Source: Nocardioides sp. AX2bis (GTDB lineage: Bacteria; Actinomycetota; Actinomycetes; Propionibacteriales; Nocardioidaceae). From it: a stretch of DNA of 64,000 bases. Position 1 is the first letter of the stretch. Each line of letters opens with the position of its first letter. Where the stretch lies: positions 2,970,126-3,034,125 of the forward strand of contig NZ_LR733215.1 of assembly GCF_902506435.1 (NCBI RefSeq), given 5' to 3'. A model generated the notes under the pieces. That model worked only from the letters and a program-made list of their open reading frames with translations, was not told where the DNA came from and searched no databases. A program made the position numbers and the translations under genes. Shown piece by piece: positions 8,091 to 17,678 of the stretch.

Positions 8091-8834
8091 GTGGTGGACG
8101 ACACCCCCGATGAGCCGGCCGACGCCGACGCCGAGATCGTGGCCGGGCGCGAGCCGCCCTCGGCCCGGGTCCCGCTCGACCGCGACCTGATCGTGGCCGA
8201 GGCCGTCACCTTCCTCGACGAGGTCGGGCCGGGCGGGCTCACGATGCGCCGCCTCGGGGCCCGGCTCAACGTCGAGGCGATGTCGCTCTACCGCTACGTG
8301 CCGGGCAAGGAGGACCTCCTCGACGCGATCGTCGAGCACCTGATCACCGGGCTCTACAGCGACCCCGAGGTGCTCGCCGAGCCGCGCGACGGCTGGCAGG
8401 ACTTCCTCCAGCGTCTTGCCCACGGCGTGCGCCGGATGGCGCTGCGGCACGTCAAGGCCTTCCCGCTGGTCGCCTCGCGCCCGCCCGAGGCGCCCTGGCT
8501 GCGCCCTCCGCTGCGCAGCGTCGACTGGGTCGAGTCGTTCCTCGCCGGGCTGCTGGCCGAGGGCTTCACCGACGAGGCGGCCGTGGCGGCGTACCGCGGC
8601 TTCACCAGCTTCCTGCTCGGCCACCTGCTGCTGGAGGTCTCGACCCACGGCGCCGACGTCGGGCCGCTCGACGTCGTCGAGGACACCACGCCGGACCCGT
8701 CGCTGGAGGACTTCCCCACGGTGCAGCGGCTGAGTGGCGAGCTCTCCGAGGACCACGCCGGGGAGGAGTTCGAGATCGCCCTGGAGCAGCTGCTGGAGCG
8801 CATCACGGCCCTCAAGGTCGAGCACCAGGACTGA
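8091..8834 (+). CDS. TetR family transcriptional regulator with TetR_C_1-type ligand domain
   Basis: A 247-residue repressor. The N-terminal helix-turn-helix is at about residues 38-80 (VGPGGLTMRRLGARLNVEAM, then SLYRYVPGKEDLLDAI). It is followed by a long all-helical C-terminal domain of the ActR/tetracycline-repressor C type, rich in hydrophobic residues that should form the ligand pocket. The GTG start has GAGAGGA upstream. A 28-residue acidic N-terminal tail is an unusual addition. It probably binds the dyad at 7320-7338 and may control the membrane protein and/or the SDR gene directly downstream. Confidence 0.88.
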   Translation: MVDDTPDEPADADAEIVAGREPPSARVPLDRDLIVAEAVTFLDEVGPGGLTMRRLGARLNVEAMSLYRYVPGKEDLLDAIVEHLITGLYSDPEVLAEPRDGWQDFLQRLAHGVRRMALRHVKAFPLVASRPPEAPWLRPPLRSVDWVESFLAGLLAEGFTDEAAVAAYRGFTSFLLGHLLLEVSTHGADVGPLDVVEDTTPDPSLEDFPTVQRLSGELSEDHAGEEFEIALEQLLERITALKVEHQD

Positions 8835-8851
8835 CCGGGCAGGATCGGGCC

Positions 8852-9763
8852 ATGAGCACCTGGACCGCACGCGACATCCCCGACCTCTCCGGCCGCACCG
8901 CGGTGGTCACCGGCGCCAACACCGGCCTCGGCAAGGAGACCGCGCGCGAGCTGGCCCGCAGCGGCGCCCGCGTCGAGCTCGCGGTCCGCGACGAGGTCAA
9001 GGGCCGCGCGGCGGCCGACGAGATCCGCGCCGACGTGCCCGGCGCGGACCTGCACGTGCAGCACCTCGACGTCTCCTCGCTGGCCTCGGTCCGCTCCGCG
9101 GCCGACGAGCTGCGTGGCCGGCACGACCGGATCGACCTGCTCGTCAACAACGCCGGGGTGATGTACACCCCCCGTTCCACCACCGAGGACGGCTTCGAGC
9201 TCCAGCTCGGCACGAACCACCTCGGCCACGTCGCCCTGACCGGGCTGCTGCTCGACCGGCTCCTCGCCGCCCCGGCCGCCCGCGTGGTCGCGGTGAGCAG
9301 CGTGGCCCACAAGGTCCGCTCGCGGATCGACTTCGACGACCTCGCCCTCGAGCGCGGCTACGACCGGGTGGCGGCGTACGGCCGCTCGAAGCTGGCGAAC
9401 CTGCTCTTCGCCTACCGCCTCGACCAGCTGCTCCGGGCGGCGGGCGCCCCTGCGGTGGCGCTGGCGGCGCACCCGGGCGTCTCCGACACCGAGCTGACCC
9501 GCCACAGCCCCGGTCCCCTGCGGCTCGGTGCCCGGCTCGGCGGACGGTTCCTCAACTCCGCCGCCGTCGGCGCGCTGGCGACGCTGCGCGCCGCCACCGA
9601 CCCCGACGCCCGGGGCGGGGAGTACTACGGCCCCCGCGGGCCGGGCGAGGCCGTCGGCCACCCGGTGCGGGTGCTGTCGACCGAGGCCTCGCACGACGGG
9701 GCGACCCAGCGCCGGCTGTGGGACGTGTCCTGCGAGCTGACCGGGGTGTCGTTCGACCTCTGA
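8852..9763 (+). CDS. Short-chain dehydrogenase/reductase, retinol dehydrogenase/WWOX-like
   Basis: A 303-residue NAD(P)-dependent oxidoreductase. It shows the TGANTGLGKETA dinucleotide motif (residues about 20-31), the NNAG motif, a catalytic serine in VAVSSVAHK and the YGRSK catalytic pair. The long C-terminus is typical of the RDH/WWOX-type subfamily often found as light-dependent protochlorophyllide reductase-like annotations in actinobacteria. The physiological substrate is unknown. It starts 17 bp after the TetR stop on the same strand, so it may belong to the TetR-controlled unit. Confidence 0.9.
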   Translation: MSTWTARDIPDLSGRTAVVTGANTGLGKETARELARSGARVELAVRDEVKGRAAADEIRADVPGADLHVQHLDVSSLASVRSAADELRGRHDRIDLLVNNAGVMYTPRSTTEDGFELQLGTNHLGHVALTGLLLDRLLAAPAARVVAVSSVAHKVRSRIDFDDLALERGYDRVAAYGRSKLANLLFAYRLDQLLRAAGAPAVALAAHPGVSDTELTRHSPGPLRLGARLGGRFLNSAAVGALATLRAATDPDARGGEYYGPRGPGEAVGHPVRVLSTEASHDGATQRRLWDVSCELTGVSFDL

Positions 9764-9785
9764 CCCGGCCCCGTGGTGGCGGCGG

Positions 9786-10460
9786 TCAGGCGGGGAAGAC
9801 GCAGAACTCGTTGCCCTCGGGGTCGGCGAGCACGGTCCAGCCCGGGGTGTCCCAGCGGTGGGTGGCGCCGAGCAGGACCAGCTCGTCGCGGTCTCCGACG
9901 AGGTCCCAGTGCACGCGGTTGGGCGCCACCTTGGCCTCCGGCACCGGCACGAAGTCCAGGGTCAGCCGCTCGTCCGGGCCGGCGCCCTCGAGGGTCGCGT
10001 AGCCCTCGTCGGCGTGGTGCACCGGCTCCACCCCGAGCACCCTGCCCCACCAGGCGGCCTGCGCGAACGGGTCGCGGCAGTCGACCACCACGCCGTGCAG
10101 GCGGTACGCGGGCGGCTCGTCGCGGACGAACACGCAGAACTCTCCACCCTCGGGATCGGCCATCACGGTCCAGATGAACCCCGACTCCTCCGCCGGGAGC
10201 ACGACGCGGGCGCCCAGCGCCTCCACCTCGGCCACCGAGCCGGCGTCGACGTCGAGGTGCAGGCGGTGCTTGACGCGTCGCGGCGTGGAGGTCGGGTTGA
10301 TCCAGACCCGGTGCCGGTCGGTGGGGCCGGCCAGCGACACCGGCCCCGGCGTGGAGGCGCGGTCGGCCTCCACCTCCAGGCCGATCACCGCTGCCCAGAA
10401 CCCCGCCAGCAGCGCGGGGTCGTCGGCGTCGAGGCAGAGGTCCTTCCAGCGGGCGGTCAC
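9786..10460 (-). CDS. Tandem VOC (glyoxalase-like) domain protein
   Basis: A 224-residue protein built of two VOC modules (about 5-112 and 116-224). Each ends in the same signature, WTVMADPEGGEFCVF in the first and WTVLADPEGNEFCVF in the second, so the two halves look like an internal duplication. The family folds into paired beta-alpha-beta-beta-beta units that bind metals, antibiotics or small ligands; no enzymatic role can be assigned. The GTG start lies 4 bp after the ileS stop with GGGAG upstream, so it is read from the ileS transcript. Confidence 0.85.
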   Translation of the reverse strand: MTARWKDLCLDADDPALLAGFWAAVIGLEVEADRASTPGPVSLAGPTDRHRVWINPTSTPRRVKHRLHLDVDAGSVAEVEALGARVVLPAEESGFIWTVMADPEGGEFCVFVRDEPPAYRLHGVVVDCRDPFAQAAWWGRVLGVEPVHHADEGYATLEGAGPDERLTLDFVPVPEAKVAPNRVHWDLVGDRDELVLLGATHRWDTPGWTVLADPEGNEFCVFPA

Positions 10461-10464
10461 CGGC

Positions 10465-13400
10465 TCAGGCTCCCACCGGCGCCACCGTCACCGCCAGGGC
10501 GTCGCCCGGCACCAGGTCGACCGAGGTCGCCAGGGTCTCCCGGGCCAGCAGCTCGGCGTGCGTGCTCGCCGCGGCCAGCTGGTCCTCGGGCCCGGTGAGC
10601 GTCAGCGCGATCCGGTCCGAGACCTCCAGGCCGGCGTCGCGCCGGGCCTGCTGGACCGCGCGGACGAGGTCGCGGGCGACGCCCTCGGCCGCCAGCTCGG
10701 GGGTGACCGCGGTGTCGAGCACGACGAACCCGGCCGCTCCCCCGCCGACCATCGCCACCACGGCGTCCTCGTCGGTGGAGCCGGCGACGGTCTCCAGGGC
10801 GTACTCGCCCTCGACCAGCGCCAGGCCGCCGGCGACGACGGAGCCGTCCTCGGCCACCGACCAGTCCCCGGACTTCGAGGCACGGATCGCGACCTGCACG
10901 TCCTTGCCCAGCCGGGGCCCAGCAGCCCGGGCGTTGACGGTGAGCCGCTGGTCGACGCCGTACGACGCCGCCTCCGGGTCGTCCGCGGCGAGGAACCGGA
11001 CCTGCTTGACGTTGACCTCGTCGGCCACGATCGCCTCGAAGCCGCCCAGCGCGGCCGGGTCGGCCACGACCACGGTCAGCGTGGCCAGCGGGAGCCGGTT
11101 GCGCAGCCCGGCGGCCTTGCGCAGCGCCGACGTCGTCGAGCAGACCTCCCGCACGGTGTCCATCGCGGCCACCAGCGCGTCGTCGGCCGGCAGCTCGTCG
11201 AGGGCGGGCCAGTCGGTCAGGTGCACCGAGCGGCCACCGGTGAGGCCGCGCCAGACCTCCTCGGTGGTCAGCGGCAGCAGCGGCGCGGTCACCCGGCAGA
11301 CGGTCTCGAGGACCGTCCACAGCGTGTCGAACGCGCCGGTCTCGAGGTCGGTGCCGCTGGCCCAGAACCGCTCGCGCGAGCGCCGGACGTACCAGTTGGT
11401 GAGCACGTCGATGAACGAGCGCGTGGCGTCGCAGGCCTCGGCGACGGCGTAGTCGTCGAGCGCGGTCGTCATCTGCGCCACCCACTGCCGGGTCTTGGCC
11501 AGCAGGTAGCGGTCCAGCGGGTCGGTCGAGGTCGTCGAGCGGGACGCCTCGTAGCCGGCGGCGTTGGCGTAGAGGCTGAAGAAGTACCAGGTGTTCCACA
11601 GCGGGATCAGCACCTGGCGCACCGAGTCGCGGATGCCCTGCTCGGTGACGACCAGGTTGCCGCCGCGCAGGATCGGGCTCGACATCAGGAACCAGCGCAT
11701 CGCATCGGCGCCGTCGCGGTCGAAGACCTCGCGCACGTCGGGGTAGTTGCGCAGCGACTTGCTCATCTTCGCCCCGTCGGAGCCCAGCACGATGCCGTGG
11801 CTGACGCAGGCCGAGAAGGCCGGGCGGTCGAAGAGCGCGGTGGCCAGCACGTGCAGCGTGTAGAACCACCCGCGGGTCTGCCCGATGTACTCGGTGATGA
11901 AGTCGCCCGGGAAGTGGCCCTGGAGCACGTCGGTGCCGTCGAACCAGTCGGCGTTCTCGAACGGGTAGTGCACCTGGGCGAAGCTCATCGAGCCGGAGTC
12001 GAACCACACGTCGAGCACGTCGGCGACGCGGCGCATCGAGCTCTGCCCCTCCTCCGGCGTACGCGGGTCGTCGGGGTTGGGCCGGACCAGCTCGTCGACG
12101 AAAGGACGGTGCAGGTCGGGGTTGCCGTCGCGGTCGCGCGGCAGCCGCCCGAAGTCGCGCTCGATCTCCTCGAAGGAGCCGTAGACGTCCAGGCGCGGGT
12201 ACGCCTCGTCGTCGCTCTTCCACACCGGCACCGGGCTGCCCCAGAAGCGGTTGCGGGTGATCGACCAGTCGCGCGCGTTCTCCAGCCACTTGCCGAACTG
12301 GCCGTCGCGGATGTGCTCGGGCACCCACCGGACCTGCTGGTTGAGCTCGACCATCCGGTCCTTGAACGCGGTGACCTCGACGAACCAGGACGAGACGCCC
12401 TTGTAGATCAGCGGCTCGCGGCAGCGCCAGCAGTGCGGGTAGGAGTGGTCGTAGGTCTCGCGACGCAGCAGCACGGTCCCCGGGCTCACCGAGCCGCTCG
12501 GCGCGCGATCCTCACCGATCACGAGGGTCGCGCCACGGAGGTGGTCGATGACGTGCAGGTTGGCGTCGAAGACGTTCATCCCGGCGTAGTCGACGACCGG
12601 CGCGGTGAACCGCCCGTCCTTGCCGACCGGCATCACGGCCTCGATGCCCTCGCGGTCGGTGACCTCCTTGTCGACCTCACCGAACGCGCCGGCGGTGTGC
12701 ACGACCCCCGTGCCGTCGGTGGTGGTCACGGCGTCGTCGGCGGCGACCACGCGGAAGGCGTTCTCGTGACCGGCGTAGTAGGTGAACGGCGGGGTGTAGG
12801 TCAGCCCGACCAGGTCGGCGCCCCGGTGACGCGAGAGCACCTCGGGCTCCTCGCCCAGCTCCCGGGCGTAGGCGGGCAGGCGCGCCTCGGCCAGCAGGTA
12901 GCGCTCGGGCAGCCCGGTCGCCTCGGAGGCCACGACGACGTAGTCGATGTCGGAGCCGACCATCACCGCGAGGTTCGAGGGCAGGGTCCAGGGCGTGGTC
13001 GTCCAGATCAGGATCTTCACGCCACGGAGCGGGTCCGACTCGTCGCGGCCGTGCAGCGTGTAGCCGACGGTGACCGCGGGGTCCTGGCGGTTGCGGTAGG
13101 TCTCCTCGTCCATCCGCAGCTCGTGCGCGGACAGCGGGGTCTCGTCGTTCCAGCAGTACGGCAGGACGCGGAATCCCTCGTAGACCAGGCCCTTCTCGTG
13201 CAGCTGCTTGAAGGCCCAGATCACCGACTCCATGTAGTCGGGGTTCATCGTGCGGTAGTCGTTGTCGAAGTCGACCCAGCGCGCCTGGCGGGTGACGTAG
13301 TCGCGCCACTCGCCGGTGTACTTCATCACCGAGGCGCGGCAGGCGTCGTTGAACTTCTCGACGCCGAGCTCGAGGATCTCCTCGGTCGTCTTGATGCCGT

Positions 13401-13752
13401 TGAGCCGCATCGCCTCCAGCTCGGCCGGCAGCCCGTGGGTGTCCCAGCCGAAGCGGCGCTCGACCCGCTTGCCGCGCATCGTCTGGTAGCGCGGGACGAG
13501 GTCCTTGACGTACCCGGTGAGCAGGTGGCCGTAGTGCGGCAGTCCGTTGGCGAACGGCGGGCCGTCGTAGAAGACGAACTCGTCCGAGCCGTCGGCACCG
13601 GCGTCGCGCGCCTCGATGCTGGCCTGGAAGGTGCCGTCGGCCGCCCAGTAGGCGAGCACCCGCTCCTCGATCGCGGGGAAGCGCGGGCTCGAGGACACCC
13701 CGGCCGGGGAGTCGGAGCCGGTGGCGTCGTGCGAGACGAGGGGGTAGGTCAT
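10465..13752 (-). CDS. ileS: Isoleucyl-tRNA synthetase
   Basis: A class Ia aminoacyl-tRNA synthetase of 1,095 residues that charges tRNA-Ile. It carries the HIGH-type motif (HYGH in [11 protein letters not shown]), the WDTHGLPAE segment, the large CP1 editing domain ([13 protein letters not shown]), and KMSKS in [13 protein letters not shown]. The WDTHGLP pattern and long C-terminal helical region fit the eukaryote-like IleS2 type seen in actinobacteria. The ATG is preceded by CAGGAG. A T-box leader lies directly upstream, so expression should respond to uncharged tRNA-Ile. The double-VOC gene follows after 4 bp. Confidence 0.97.
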   Translation of the reverse strand: MTYPLVSHDATGSDSPAGVSSSPRFPAIEERVLAYWAADGTFQASIEARDAGADGSDEFVFYDGPPFANGLPHYGHLLTGYVKDLVPRYQTMRGKRVERRFGWDTHGLPAELEAMRLNGIKTTEEILELGVEKFNDACRASVMKYTGEWRDYVTRQARWVDFDNDYRTMNPDYMESVIWAFKQLHEKGLVYEGFRVLPYCWNDETPLSAHELRMDEETYRNRQDPAVTVGYTLHGRDESDPLRGVKILIWTTTPWTLPSNLAVMVGSDIDYVVVASEATGLPERYLLAEARLPAYARELGEEPEVLSRHRGADLVGLTYTPPFTYYAGHENAFRVVAADDAVTTTDGTGVVHTAGAFGEVDKEVTDREGIEAVMPVGKDGRFTAPVVDYAGMNVFDANLHVIDHLRGATLVIGEDRAPSGSVSPGTVLLRRETYDHSYPHCWRCREPLIYKGVSSWFVEVTAFKDRMVELNQQVRWVPEHIRDGQFGKWLENARDWSITRNRFWGSPVPVWKSDDEAYPRLDVYGSFEEIERDFGRLPRDRDGNPDLHRPFVDELVRPNPDDPRTPEEGQSSMRRVADVLDVWFDSGSMSFAQVHYPFENADWFDGTDVLQGHFPGDFITEYIGQTRGWFYTLHVLATALFDRPAFSACVSHGIVLGSDGAKMSKSLRNYPDVREVFDRDGADAMRWFLMSSPILRGGNLVVTEQGIRDSVRQVLIPLWNTWYFFSLYANAAGYEASRSTTSTDPLDRYLLAKTRQWVAQMTTALDDYAVAEACDATRSFIDVLTNWYVRRSRERFWASGTDLETGAFDTLWTVLETVCRVTAPLLPLTTEEVWRGLTGGRSVHLTDWPALDELPADDALVAAMDTVREVCSTTSALRKAAGLRNRLPLATLTVVVADPAALGGFEAIVADEVNVKQVRFLAADDPEAASYGVDQRLTVNARAAGPRLGKDVQVAIRASKSGDWSVAEDGSVVAGGLALVEGEYALETVAGSTDEDAVVAMVGGGAAGFVVLDTAVTPELAAEGVARDLVRAVQQARRDAGLEVSDRIALTLTGPEDQLAAASTHAELLARETLATSVDLVPGDALAVTVAPVGA

Positions 13753-13970
13753 GGGTGGCTCTCCTGCGGGCGTCGGCGTCGTGCGAGGACGACGTCTGCC
13801 GCGGTACCACCTCGCTTGCCCCTGCCCCGGGTGCCCGGGACGGGCCACTCTGTGCGGCTGTGACGGGCCCACCCGTCCGGTTCTACTGAGCACTCGCGTG
13901 CCGTTCCTCCGGAGGCTCGCCGCTGATGACGGCTCGAACGCCTGTGGGGCCAGCGTACGGCGGTCCGTCA
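13753..13970 (-). ncRNA. T-box leader of ileS (probably translational)
   Basis: On the minus strand the canonical T-box core GGTGGTACCGCGGC is at 13798-13811. Further upstream, GCCGTCATCAGCGGCGAGC (around 13913-13932) resembles the stem I specifier region, with an ATC isoleucine codon at 13925-13927. CAGTAGAACCGGACGGGT follows, as in actinobacterial ileS leaders. The CGTCGT/ACGACG hairpin and the CAGGAG ribosome-binding site lie between the T-box and ATG with no U-run, so control of translation initiation is more likely than attenuation. The exact 5' end is not visible. Confidence 0.88.
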
Positions 13971-14570
13971 GCGGCGGTCCAACCAGGCCAGCGCGCGCAC
14001 CGCGGCGTCGTCGGCCGTGAGGTCGGTGTTGTCGAGGCGCAGGTGCGCTCCGCCGGTCGCCGTGACCGAGGCGATCACGGCGTCCGCGGCCGACGGGTGG
14101 TCGGGGTCGGTCGTCATCCGCCACTGCTGCTCGATCTCGCGGACGTGCGCGTCGGACCAGGCGAGGTCGGCCTTGGACGGCTTGGCGGCGATCCGGTCGA
14201 CGCCGGTGTTGCGGACCAGCCGCGTCCCCAGGTCGGCCACCAGCTCGAGGACCGAGACCGGCAGGCCGGCGTCGAGGTAGGGCCGGACGAGCGCCCGGAC
14301 CAGCTCGGCGTCCTCGTCGAGGTCCACGGCCCACACGAAGGTGAAGACCAACCGGGTGCCGGCCCGAGCGGCCTCCTCGACCACCCGACGCCGGAACTCG
14401 TCGTTGAGGACCATGAAGGGCGGCGTGCCGTGGCCGAAGACCTCGATCAGCGGCTCGATCGTGTGGTGGTTGTGGAAGAGCCGGAAGTCGCTGCGCGCGC
14501 AGAGCGCCCGGCCGACGGTCATCTTGCCGACCGCCGGCGGTCCGGTCACCAGGAGCAGCTCGCCCGTCAT
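13968..14570 (-). CDS. Small P-loop ATPase/kinase-like protein
   Basis: A 200-residue protein with an N-terminal Walker A motif [11 protein letters not shown] (residues about 9-19). Methionine follows the lysine where Ser/Thr is usual, a variant I associate with a family of uncharacterised actinobacterial AAA/kinase-like proteins. An [10 protein letters not shown] strand may act as Walker B. Length and layout resemble small nucleotide kinases or the zeta-toxin-like superfamily, but there is no antitoxin partner. It lies 10 bp after the lone LigD-type phosphoesterase gene on the same strand, so the two are probably co-transcribed. The substrate is unknown. Confidence 0.78.
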   Translation of the reverse strand: MTGELLLVTGPPAVGKMTVGRALCARSDFRLFHNHHTIEPLIEVFGHGTPPFMVLNDEFRRRVVEEAARAGTRLVFTFVWAVDLDEDAELVRALVRPYLDAGLPVSVLELVADLGTRLVRNTGVDRIAAKPSKADLAWSDAHVREIEQQWRMTTDPDHPSAADAVIASVTATGGAHLRLDNTDLTADDAAVRALAWLDRR

Positions 14571-14580
14571 GGGGCGGACG

Positions 14581-14964
14581 CTAGCCGGGCGCGGGCTGCT
14601 CGCGCAGGAGGTGGAGCAGGTGGTGGCTGTCCGGGTGACCGGAGCCGCCGGTGCGGACCAGCGCGTACCGGCGTACCCCGGAGGTGCCGTGCAGGTCGAG
14701 CACGGTGCGGCGCTCGGTGCGGTCCACCGCCTCCCACCAGCCGTGGTCGGCGATGCTCTTGTGCTCGTCGGTGTAGGTCGCGTGCTCCAGGTCGTGGTCG
14801 GGCACCGCGATCGCCAGCCGGTCGGCGCCGGTGTCGGAGGGCAGGCCCTTGGGCAGCGCCCAGGACCGCAGCACGCCGTCCTCCTCCAGGCGGAGGTCGT
14901 GGTGGAGACGGGGCCGCTCGTGACGGTGCAGCACGAAGACGGGGCGGCCGGCGGGGTCGGGCAC
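14581..14964 (-). CDS. Standalone LigD-type 3'-phosphoesterase (PE) domain protein, short form
   Basis: A 127-residue protein matching the N-terminal phosphoesterase domain of bacterial NHEJ ligase D. The conserved core is FVLHRHERPRLHHDLRLE, followed by DGVLRSWALPKG; full-length LigD uses the same His/Arg/Asp cluster to bind metal and phosphate at 3' DNA ends. The usual FEG...GxYGxG block is replaced by a shorter YTDEHKSIADHGWWE segment, so the domain is compact and may be altered in activity. The GTG start is chosen because GGGGAGG lies upstream and the longer version would run into the divergent DinB gene. No polymerase or ligase domain, and no ku gene, lies in the window. Confidence 0.8.
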   Translation of the reverse strand: MPDPAGRPVFVLHRHERPRLHHDLRLEEDGVLRSWALPKGLPSDTGADRLAIAVPDHDLEHATYTDEHKSIADHGWWEAVDRTERRTVLDLHGTSGVRRYALVRTGGSGHPDSHHLLHLLREQPAPG

Positions 14965-15031
14965 CGCCCCATCCTCCCCGCCCGCCAAGAACCGCGTTGC
15001 GCCCGCGGCTCGCAGGGGCCACGGTGGGCGC

Positions 15032-15565
15032 GTGAGCGACATTTGGACCACCGACGGACCCGACCCGCGCGAGGCGACCGGACCGACCCGGGGCGAGAAG
15101 GCGTGCGTGGTCGACTACCTGCGTGCCTACCGGCTGACGCTGCAGATGAAGTGCGAGGGCCTCGACGCCGAGCAGCTGGCGAGGCGCTCCGTGCCGCCGT
15201 CGTCGATGTCCCTTCTCGGGCTGGTGCGGCACCTGGCGAAGGTCGAGCACACCTGGGCACGGCAGTGCCTGGAGGGCCAGAACCTGCCGCGGCTCTACGT
15301 CACCGACGACGAGCCGGACGCGGACTTCGACGGGGCCGTCGCCGACGACGCCGTGGTCGCCGAGGCCTGGGAGGCGTGGCACCGCGAGGTGTCCCATGCC
15401 GAGCAGGTGGTGGAGCGGCTGGACGACCTCGGGGCGCTGGTGTCCTGGCACGGTGACGGGATCGAGGTCCGCGACGTCCTGGTGCACCTCGTCGAGGAGT
15501 ACGCCCGCCACGTCGGTCACGCCGACCTGCTCCGCGAGTGCGTCGACGGACGCACGGGGCAGTGA
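15032..15565 (+). CDS. DinB-like (DUF664) four-helix protein
   Basis: A 177-residue protein of the DinB/YfiT fold. It has the early CVVDYLRAYRLTLQMKCEGL helix, the metal-binding histidine in LLGLVRHLAKVEHTWARQ (about 60-77), and the closing DVLVHLVEEYARHVGHADLLRE with the second histidine pair. In actinobacteria such proteins include mycothiol-dependent transferases, which would fit with mshB in this window, but no direct link is visible. The GTG start faces the phosphoesterase gene across a short spacer. It lies 29 bp before the dapD start on the same strand. Confidence 0.85.
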   Translation: MSDIWTTDGPDPREATGPTRGEKACVVDYLRAYRLTLQMKCEGLDAEQLARRSVPPSSMSLLGLVRHLAKVEHTWARQCLEGQNLPRLYVTDDEPDADFDGAVADDAVVAEAWEAWHREVSHAEQVVERLDDLGALVSWHGDGIEVRDVLVHLVEEYARHVGHADLLRECVDGRTGQ

Positions 15566-15580
15566 GCCGGCTGCGCTGGC

Positions 15581-15586
15581 TAGGCT
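15581..15586 (+). promoter_or_regulatory. -10 element (TAGGCT) of a probable leaderless dapD transcript
   Basis: TAGGCT ends 8 bases before the dapD GTG start and there is no ribosome-binding site between them. The same arrangement recurs at many genes in the window, with a TANNNT hexamer 6-8 bases before the start codon. This spacing places transcription initiation at or within one or two bases of the start codon. Confidence 0.6.
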
Positions 15587-15594
15587 GACGCACC

Positions 15595-16605
15595 GTGACC
15601 GACGCTTCGATGATGCCCCTGTCCGAGGACCACCAGGACGAGACCGGCACGGCCGCCGACGGGCCCCGTCCCTCCGCCGCCGCGCACGGCCGGGGCCTGG
15701 CCACGATCGCGACCGACGGGTCCGTGCTGGACGTCTGGTTCCCCGCGCCCGTGCTGGGCGACGCCCCGTCCGGGGCGGTCGACCTCGACCTCGACGCGCT
15801 GGCCGGGGCCGACGCGGCCCGGGGCGTACGTCGTGAGGTCGTCGACGTGGAGATCGCCGACCTCGCCGCAGCGCCGGCGAGCACCGCGGAGGTCTGGCTG
15901 CGCCTCCACCTGCTCTCCCACCGCCTGGTCCGCCCGCACGGGATGTCGATGGAGGGCGTCTTCGGGCTGCTCACGAACGTGGTGTGGACCTCCGCCGGCC
16001 CGTGCGCCGTGGAGGGCTTCGAGCTCACCCGGGCGCGGATGCAGGCCGCAGGGCTGCACGTCACCGTGCTCGGGGTCGACAAGTTCCCGCGGATGGTCGA
16101 CTACGTCGTGCCGAGCGGCGTCCGCGTCGCCGACGCCGACCGGGTACGCCTGGGCGCCCACCTCGCGCCGGGCACGACCGTCATGCACGAGGGGTTCGTG
16201 AACTTCAACGCCGGCACGCTCGGCGCCTCGATGGTCGAGGGCCGGGTCTCGGCGGGCGTCGTGGTCGGGGACGGCTCCGACATCGGCGGCGGCGCCTCGA
16301 TCATGGGCACCCTGTCCGGCGGCGGCACCCAGGTGATCTCGGTCGGCGAGCGGTGCCTGCTGGGCGCCAACGCCGGGATCGGGATCTCGCTCGGCGACGA
16401 CTGCGTGGTCGAGGCCGGCTGCTACGTCACCGCGGGCACCAAGGTGACCGTGGTCGGCGACGACGAGCCGCGGGTGGTCAAGGCCGTCGAGCTCTCCGGC
16501 GTGGACCACCTGCTGTTCCGCCGCAACTCGGTCTCGGGCGCGGTCGAGGTCGTCGCGCGCGAGGGCGGCGCCCCAGCGCTGAACGCCGCCCTGCACGCCA
16601 ACTGA
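15595..16605 (+). CDS. dapD: Tetrahydrodipicolinate N-succinyltransferase (actinobacterial DapD)
   Basis: A 336-residue acyltransferase that uses succinyl-CoA to acylate tetrahydrodipicolinate in the succinylase branch of lysine/DAP synthesis. The C-terminal half shows left-handed parallel beta-helix hexapeptides (for example [20 protein letters not shown] and [20 protein letters not shown]). The N-terminal domain has the [13 protein letters not shown] segment typical of the mycobacterial type. A divergent acidic tail of about 30 residues precedes the conserved part. The GTG start directly follows a TAGGCT -10, so it is probably leaderless. Partner enzymes dapC (17.8-18.9 kb) and dapE (6.1-7.2 kb) are nearby. 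Confidence 0.93.
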   Translation: MTDASMMPLSEDHQDETGTAADGPRPSAAAHGRGLATIATDGSVLDVWFPAPVLGDAPSGAVDLDLDALAGADAARGVRREVVDVEIADLAAAPASTAEVWLRLHLLSHRLVRPHGMSMEGVFGLLTNVVWTSAGPCAVEGFELTRARMQAAGLHVTVLGVDKFPRMVDYVVPSGVRVADADRVRLGAHLAPGTTVMHEGFVNFNAGTLGASMVEGRVSAGVVVGDGSDIGGGASIMGTLSGGGTQVISVGERCLLGANAGIGISLGDDCVVEAGCYVTAGTKVTVVGDDEPRVVKAVELSGVDHLLFRRNSVSGAVEVVAREGGAPALNAALHAN

Positions 16606-16639
16606 CCCCGGGCTTGGCCGCGTCGCGGAGGATGGACGC

Positions 16640-17638
16640 ATGACGACCAGGAGCGCCGCCGCGGCCCGCCGCCGCGGCGTCGTGGCCGGTGTGCTCGGCC
16701 TCGCCGTGCTCGGGACGGCCACCGTCGTCGGCTGGGACGCGCTCCGGGGCAGCTCGGTGCTGCCCGGCTCCGCGCAGTGCGTGGCGGTGGTGGACGGTCA
16801 CGAGGTCGGCCTGGAGGCCGAGCAGGCCGAGAACGCCGCTCTGATCACGGCGATCTCCGTGCGTCGCGGGATGCCGGCCCGCGCGGCGTCCATCGCCCTG
16901 GCCACGGCGTACCAGGAGTCCGACCTCTACAACGTCGAGTTCGGCGACCGCGACTCCCTCGGCCTCTTCCAGCAGCGGCCCTCGCAGGGCTGGGGCACCG
17001 AGGAGCAGGTGCTCGACCCGGTCTACAGCACCAACGCCTTCTACGACGCGCTCGCCGAGGTCGACGGCTACGAGGGCCTCGAGATCACCGTGGCCGCCCA
17101 GGAGGTGCAGCGCTCGGGCTTCCCGGACGCCTACGCCGACCACGAGCTCGACGCCCGGGCGCTCGCCTCCGCGCTGACCGGCAACTCCCGCGCCTCCTTC
17201 ACCTGCGAGACCGCCGACGACGCCGAGCCCGCCAGCACCGAGCTCACCGGCGTCGGCCTCACGCCCCGCGCCGAGACCGTGCGCCAGGAGCTGCTGGCCG
17301 TCTTCGGCGACGGCCTGGCCCTGGGCGGGTACGCCCCCGAGGGCGTCTCGACCGGTCACATGGAGGGCTCGGCCCACTACTCCGGCCGGGCGGTCGACGT
17401 GTTCGTGCGGCCCATCAACGAGGACAACAAGACCCGCGGCTGGGCGATGGCGCACTACCTGGTCGCCCAGGCCGACCGGCTCGACGTCGACACCGTCATC
17501 TTCGACGCACAGATCTGGACCACCCGCCGCTCCGACGAGGGCTGGCGCGACTACGACGTCGACACCTCCGACGTCGACCAGGCGACCGCAGCCGTGCTGG
17601 AGCACCGCGACCACGTGCACGTCGACGTGGCGGAGTAG
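16640..17638 (+). CDS. Membrane-anchored cell-wall hydrolase-like protein (transglycosylase-like plus His/Asp peptidase-like region)
   Basis: A 332-residue protein with an N-terminal transmembrane or signal segment (about 11-33). Residues about 70-150 resemble a lysozyme-like transglycosylase domain: ATAYQESDLYNVEFGDRDS holds a candidate catalytic glutamate, followed by LGLFQQRPSQGWG. The C-terminal half ends with GSAHYSGRAVDVFVRP and RDHVHVDVAE, which resemble the zinc-site spacing of M15/hedgehog-type peptidases. Homologs are often misnamed heavy metal transporter in actinobacteria; nothing here supports transport. GGAGG precedes the ATG. A two-activity peptidoglycan role is inference. Confidence 0.72.
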   Translation: MTTRSAAAARRRGVVAGVLGLAVLGTATVVGWDALRGSSVLPGSAQCVAVVDGHEVGLEAEQAENAALITAISVRRGMPARAASIALATAYQESDLYNVEFGDRDSLGLFQQRPSQGWGTEEQVLDPVYSTNAFYDALAEVDGYEGLEITVAAQEVQRSGFPDAYADHELDARALASALTGNSRASFTCETADDAEPASTELTGVGLTPRAETVRQELLAVFGDGLALGGYAPEGVSTGHMEGSAHYSGRAVDVFVRPINEDNKTRGWAMAHYLVAQADRLDVDTVIFDAQIWTTRRSDEGWRDYDVDTSDVDQATAAVLEHRDHVHVDVAE

Positions 17639-17678
17639 CCGGGAGGGACGGGCCCACCCGGGTCCCGCCGGGCGTTCA

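Noticed and set aside
10174..13863. Very long open frame on the plus strand opposite ileS (over 1,200 codons)
   Set aside because: It is antisense to a complete IleS with all motifs; long stop-free shadow frames are expected at this GC content, and its product is low-complexity Arg/Gly/Val.
13920..13945. CGTTCGAGCC resembling a tRNA T-arm
   Set aside because: No acceptor or anticodon arms around it; it belongs to the T-box leader.
13968..14964. P-loop kinase plus PE-domain gene as a toxin-antitoxin pair
   Set aside because: Neither protein resembles an antitoxin; sizes and gap do not fit known zeta/epsilon systems.
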